Origin: Hydrogenophilales bacterium CG_4_10_14_3_um_filter_63_21
Lineage (GTDB): Bacteria > Pseudomonadota > Gammaproteobacteria > Burkholderiales > Thiobacillaceae
Direction of reading: 5' to 3'
Length of the DNA: 64,000 nucleotides
Assembly (NCBI GenBank): GCA_002784045.1
Contig: PFJX01000137.1
Span: forward strand, 22,894-86,893
The position numbers and the translations under genes are program-made. Shown piece by piece: positions 56,329 through 64,000 of the stretch. The number at the start of each line of letters is the position of its first letter. Within the stretch, counting starts at the first letter, position 1. Under the pieces are notes generated by a model, which worked only from the letters and a program-made list of their open reading frames with translations, had not been told where the DNA came from and searched no databases.

Positions 56329-56334
56329 TTTTCC

Positions 56335-57594
56335 ATGTCCCTGCGCGCGCTACTTCTCGACTTCAACTCCTATTTCGCCTCGGTGGAGCAGCACCTGCGC
56401 CCGCAACTGCGCGGGCGGCCGCTCGGCATTCTGCCGGTGCTGGCGGACACCACTTGCTGCATCGCCGCCAGTATCCAGGCCAAGCGCTTCGGCGTGAAAA
56501 CCGGTACCAATGTGGCCGATGCGCGCCGCCTGTGCCCGGACATTGTCTTCGTGCAGGCGCGGCCGCGCGTCTATGTGGAAATGCATCACCGCCTGATGGA
56601 GGTCGTTGACTCGGTCATTGCCGTCAGCGAGGTGCTCTCCATCGATGAAGTGGCCTGCGACCTCACCGGCTCCTGGCGACAGGAAAGCGTGGTGCGCGAA
56701 CTGGCGCGCACGGTGAAAGCCAAGCTGCGCGACCACGTCGGCGAAGTCCTCACCTGCTCCATCGGCGTCGGCCCCAACCGCTTCCTGGCCAAAACCGCCT
56801 CCAACATGGAAAAGCCGGACGGTCTCGTCGTCATCCACCCGGAAGACCTGCCCGACTGCCTGTTCCGGCTGCAATTGCGGGATCTCAACGGCATCGCCGA
56901 CGCCATGCTGGCGCGCCTGGAGCGGCACGGCATCGGCACGGTGGAAGCCCTCTGCCGCGCCTCCCGCGAGCACCTGCGGCGGGTCTGGGGCGGCGTCGAG
57001 GGCGAGCGCATGTATGACCGCTTGCGCGGCGCGGACGTGGTGTTGCCACCCTCGAAACGCACCAGCCTGGGCCACTCCCACGTCTTGCCGCCGCATCTAC
57101 GCCACGACGCGGGCGCCTTCGCGGTGCTTTCCAAACTGACCCAGAAGGCCGCCCTGCGACTACGCGCCGAAGGCTATCTGGCCGGGCGCCTGGGGCTGCG
57201 GGTGAGCTATCGCAAACATGCCGAATGGGGCGTGGAAACCCGTTTTGCGCCGATGCAGGACACCCTCGCCTGCCTCAAATTGCTCGCCGCCCTCTGGACG
57301 GAACGGCCGCGCCGCCGCGAGCCGGTCAAAGTCGCCATGGTGTTCGGCGAACTCCTCCCGTGCGGCAAAATCAGCCTGCCGCTGTTCCCCGACGGCAGCC
57401 GCAGCCCCGGCCTGGATACCGCGCTCGACCGCGTGCGCCTGAAATTCGGCGCCGAAGCGCTCTATTTCGGCGGCGCCTTCATGGCGCGGGAAGAAGCCCC
57501 CATGCGCATCGCCTTCACCCACATCCCGGACCTACGGCTGGAAGCGGATGGCAAGGCGAGGGGGCTGGACGAGCGGGCGTTGCTGGAAGTGTGA
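56335..57594 (+). CDS. Y-family translesion DNA polymerase (DinB-like)
   Basis: A 419-residue Y-family polymerase. The palm has the catalytic Asp9 (LLLDFNSYFASVEQ) and SIDE (Asp104-Glu105 in LSIDEVACDL), so the active site is complete. The fingers region is AASIQAKRFGVKTG, thumb HhH includes LNGIADAMLARLERHGIG, and a little-finger domain follows. Longer than DinB; no beta-clamp motif is obvious at the C-terminus. Likely SOS-induced through the paired operators just upstream. No imuA or dnaE2 is adjacent. Confidence 0.88.
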   Translation: MSLRALLLDFNSYFASVEQHLRPQLRGRPLGILPVLADTTCCIAASIQAKRFGVKTGTNVADARRLCPDIVFVQARPRVYVEMHHRLMEVVDSVIAVSEVLSIDEVACDLTGSWRQESVVRELARTVKAKLRDHVGEVLTCSIGVGPNRFLAKTASNMEKPDGLVVIHPEDLPDCLFRLQLRDLNGIADAMLARLERHGIGTVEALCRASREHLRRVWGGVEGERMYDRLRGADVVLPPSKRTSLGHSHVLPPHLRHDAGAFAVLSKLTQKAALRLRAEGYLAGRLGLRVSYRKHAEWGVETRFAPMQDTLACLKLLAALWTERPRRREPVKVAMVFGELLPCGKISLPLFPDGSRSPGLDTALDRVRLKFGAEALYFGGAFMAREEAPMRIAFTHIPDLRLEADGKARGLDERALLEV

Positions 57595-57649
57595 AGCAGG
57601 TTACGATCCACCCCGCTCCACCCGCCAGTCACCCCACCAGGAGATCGCC

Positions 57650-58120
57650 ATGCGCTGGATTGCACTATTGCTCGCCGCCCTGCTCGTCAACCCCGCCTCC
57701 GCTGCCGGCCCGGAAACGCCCTGGGGGCGGGGCAAGGCGGTGGAACAAACCTATGCCAGGCAGAAGGTGGTTTATGACGTGGCGGCAAGCTCCGAAGCCG
57801 CCGTGCGTTCGGTGATCAGCCGCGCCCAGTTGTTGGTCGATTTCAACGGTAGCGACCCCTTCGAGACCAAAGTGGCCATCGTCCTGCACGGCAATGAGAT
57901 TCCCTTTTTCGCCGTGAAGAACCTGGGCAAGCATCGGGATCTGATGCAACGCGCCCAGAGCGCCACCCTTTCCGGCCTGGTTGAATTCCGCATGTGCAAG
58001 CTGGCGGCGGAAGGACATGGCTTCAAACCGGAAGACATCCACGGCTTCGTCAGCCTGGTGCCGATGGCCGATGCGGAAATCGTCCGCCTGCAACAGGAAG
58101 GTTATGCCTACATGCGTTGA
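57650..58120 (+). CDS. Exported DsrE-family protein
   Basis: A 156-residue protein from ATG 57650, with AGGAG 7 bp upstream. A signal peptide (MRWIALLLAALLVNPASA) precedes a DsrE-like fold (KVVYDVAASSEAAVRSVISR, KVAIVLHGNEIPFFAVK, EFRMCKLAAEGHGFKPED). It contains one conserved Cys (RMCKLA) at the position used in sulfur-relay relatives. Secreted DsrE-like proteins are common in sulfur oxidisers. Function in sulfur handling is inferred. Confidence 0.82.
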   Translation: MRWIALLLAALLVNPASAAGPETPWGRGKAVEQTYARQKVVYDVAASSEAAVRSVISRAQLLVDFNGSDPFETKVAIVLHGNEIPFFAVKNLGKHRDLMQRAQSATLSGLVEFRMCKLAAEGHGFKPEDIHGFVSLVPMADAEIVRLQQEGYAYMR

Positions 58121-58124
58121 CAGC

Positions 58125-58138
58125 CGACAGGCTGCTAG
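58125..58138. repeat. Remnant of the MITE end
   Basis: CGACAGGCTGCTAG, identical to the right end of the MITE at 22120-22133. Only one end is present. Confidence 0.55.
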
Positions 58139-58147
58139 ATAAACACC

Positions 58148-58351
58148 ATGCTCCTGGAAGCCGAGCTTACCTGGAGCCATGAACACGGCAGCCACCGCGA
58201 ACGGCTGCTCCTCGCCGACCCTGCCTTTCTCGCCGATGGCCGCTGGGCGCGGGCCGCCGGCAGGGCGGAACTTGACGCATCGCCCTGGATCACGCCCGCC
58301 GGCCTGGCGCCGCTTGGATCAAGCTACCCCAAAAGGATGACCCCCTCGTAA
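58148..58351 (+). CDS. Possible 67-residue protein or gene fragment
   Basis: An ORF (MLLEAELTWSHEHGSHRERL, LLADPAFLADGRWARAAG...) with codon use like the neighbours in its first 45 codons. It then runs into YPKRMTPS and a stop. It has no clear ribosome site and no recognised family. It may be the 5' end of a longer gene cut off by rearrangement next to the defence island. The following 147 bp (58352-58498) contain a half copy of the 28612 repeat (58418) and no gene. Confidence 0.3.
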   Translation: MLLEAELTWSHEHGSHRERLLLADPAFLADGRWARAAGRAELDASPWITPAGLAPLGSSYPKRMTPS

Positions 58352-58498
58352 CCACCACTGATTCATCCTAACCCTTCATGGCTCGATGAGCCGCCCCGCC
58401 CCATGAAACCGACAACGTAGGATGTGGTGAGCGGTACGTCACATATTTCACGGTAAATTAATGCCGCTGGTGCCTCAAAGCCATTGACACGTTCAGCT

Positions 58499-61831
<3,333 letters not shown>

Positions 61832-61834
61832 CGG

Positions 61835-62176
61835 CTAGTTCCCCTGAAGGTCGAGCGATTCCAAGTGCTTCATCAACGCAGGCACAGCCTCTTGGGTCGT
61901 TTTCCAGAGTACATCCAGGTCCACGTCGAAATAGGCGTGGACCAATCGATTGCGCATCCCAATTGCCTCCCGCCACGGGACCCCCGGCACGGCTTGTCGT
62001 GCCTCCGGCGACACCTTGCTTGCGGCTTCACCGATGATCTCGATGGCACGTATCAACGCGAAGCGAAGCATCTCGTCCGCATCCAGATCATCCCTTTGCC
62101 GGCCTGCGATGAAGCGCGCTATTGATCGGGTCGCATCCAGCATGTGTCCTATTCGTGTCCGGTCCTCAGGCTGCAT
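61835..62176 (-). CDS. HepT-like HEPN ribonuclease toxin
   Basis: A 113-residue HEPN protein (DUF86) from ATG 62176 ([13 protein letters not shown]). The catalytic R-x4-H-x-Y is intact: R75, H80 and Y82 in [10 protein letters not shown]. HepT toxins cleave RNA and are neutralised by MntA-type nucleotidyltransferases that AMPylate the Tyr. It overlaps the mntA-like gene by 11 bp, antitoxin first, and stops 3 bp before the DUF499 ATG. A longer in-frame start upstream lies in mntA. Confidence 0.9.
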   Translation of the reverse strand: MQPEDRTRIGHMLDATRSIARFIAGRQRDDLDADEMLRFALIRAIEIIGEAASKVSPEARQAVPGVPWREAIGMRNRLVHAYFDVDLDVLWKTTQEAVPALMKHLESLDLQGN

Positions 62177-62465
62177 ATTGCACCTCGGCCATTCGCACAA
62201 CTTCATCACGGAAGTAGCGAGACAAGTCGCCCGCCGTCCGCAAATCGACTTTCTTGCCCAGCAGTTCTGACATCTCGATCTCCATTCCAGCAATCCCAAA
62301 CAGTGTTGGAATGTGCTCTGGATCGAACTCCACCAACAGATCGATGTCGCTGTCCGGCCCGGCCCGGCCCTTCAACTGTGATCCGAAGAGAGACAGACGG
62401 CGAATGTGGTGCGTTTTGCAAAAGCATGCCAAGGTCGCTTCATCCAGATTCAGGCATTCATGCAT
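62166..62465 (-). CDS. MntA-like nucleotidyltransferase antitoxin
   Basis: A 99-residue minimal nucleotidyltransferase (MNT). The GSx10DxD motif is intact: G28-S29 in SLFGSQLKG and Asp40/Asp42 in SDIDLLVEF; a further Asp is in KKVDLRT. MntA antitoxins inactivate HepT by adenylylation. It is 18 bp downstream of the DUF1156 fragment stop and overlaps the hepT-like gene. Gene order MTase-mnt-hepn-DUF499 makes the pair an insert within the defence operon. Confidence 0.9.
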   Translation of the reverse strand: MHECLNLDEATLACFCKTHHIRRLSLFGSQLKGRAGPDSDIDLLVEFDPEHIPTLFGIAGMEIEMSELLGKKVDLRTAGDLSRYFRDEVVRMAEVQYAA

Positions 62466-62483
62466 AGCGTGCTCCTCGATACT

Positions 62484-63911
<1,428 letters not shown>

Positions 63912-64000
63912 TCCAGTCTTTTCCAACATGGTATGAGTCTGAACGGTAGAGCGTATTTCCATCGAGGAATGAGTCTGAACGGTACAAATGGGATCGATCA
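63912..64000. mobile_element. Probable insertion sequence terminus with direct repeats
   Basis: ATGAGTCTGAACGGTA occurs twice, 63933-63948 and 63969-63984, 36 bp apart. Multiple short repeats at an end are typical of IS21-like and related elements. The homology of the DUF1156 gene stops at about 63911, which fits an insertion boundary there. The transposase would lie outside the window, so the family is not established. Confidence 0.5.

Overview
The window is a dense, GC-rich proteobacterial chromosome segment, most likely from a betaproteobacterium of the Nitrosomonadales/Gallionellales type with sulfur-oxidising metabolism. This rests on gene order (pilGHIJ; ftsY-ftsE-ftsX-rpoH; ffs-dnaX-ybaB-recR; glyA-nrdR-ribD; flhB-flhA-flhF-flhG-fliA-motC-motD), on sulfur-oxidiser-type genes (a DsrS-like protein, a secreted DsrE-like protein, a SoxW-like thioredoxin) and on a GAAC-N4-GTTC type operator in front of a Y-family polymerase. 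The species is not certain.

Layout. 1-3.5 kb: twitching chemotaxis operon (pilG, H, I, start of J), preceded by a PhnD-rhodanese fusion, plus a rubredoxin. 3.5-7.5 kb: thiD, thiE, hemL, dsrS-like. 7.5-12.1 kb: folE2 with a relict second 3' end beside it, a decayed efflux adaptor, a TolC-like protein, two thioredoxin-fold proteins and a YqhA-like protein. 12.2-18.1 kb: a conserved unknown, ferredoxin, coaD, rsmD and a pair of M16 peptidases. 18.2-21.8 kb: ftsY, ftsE, ftsX and rpoH under a perfect CIRCE operator. 22-25.7 kb: molybdenum cofactor genes moaA, mobB, moeA, moaD, moaE. 26.4-30.7 kb: SRP RNA, dnaX, ybaB, recR, purB. 30.7-36.2 kb: an unusual group made of an acyl carrier protein, a lipoyl-domain E2-type acyltransferase, a fused E1 alpha-beta, a GNAT-like protein and a WalW-like deacetylase. 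36.2-40.4 kb: hipBA, aroB, the scar of a deleted polysaccharide cluster, a DUF3144 protein and an HNH protein. 40.4-48.6 kb: flagellar/chemotaxis-type operon. 48.8-58.1 kb: ChaN-like, ribD, nrdR, glyA, RluA-like, DUF1631, a Y-family polymerase and a DsrE-like protein. 58.5-64 kb: a defence-type island with a DUF499 ATPase, a HepT/MntA-type HEPN-nucleotidyltransferase pair and the 3' half of a DUF1156 DNA methyltransferase, cut off at its 5' end by what looks like an insertion sequence terminus at the window edge.

Intergenic space is rich in small palindromic or inverted-repeat elements of several families: six GTAGCGCCGGC REP-like palindromes, a 26-bp repeat in three copies, a 172-bp MITE-like element, a paired 50/159-bp palindromic element, and others. 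Two have been recruited into coding sequence, at the end of FlhG and at the start of an M16 peptidase.

The most promising candidates for undescribed biology are the ACP/E2/E1/GNAT/deacetylase group, which reads as a 2-oxo-acid to acyl-ACP to N-acylated glycan route, and the DUF1156-HEPN/MNT-DUF499 island, whose modification subunit is broken while the other parts look intact.
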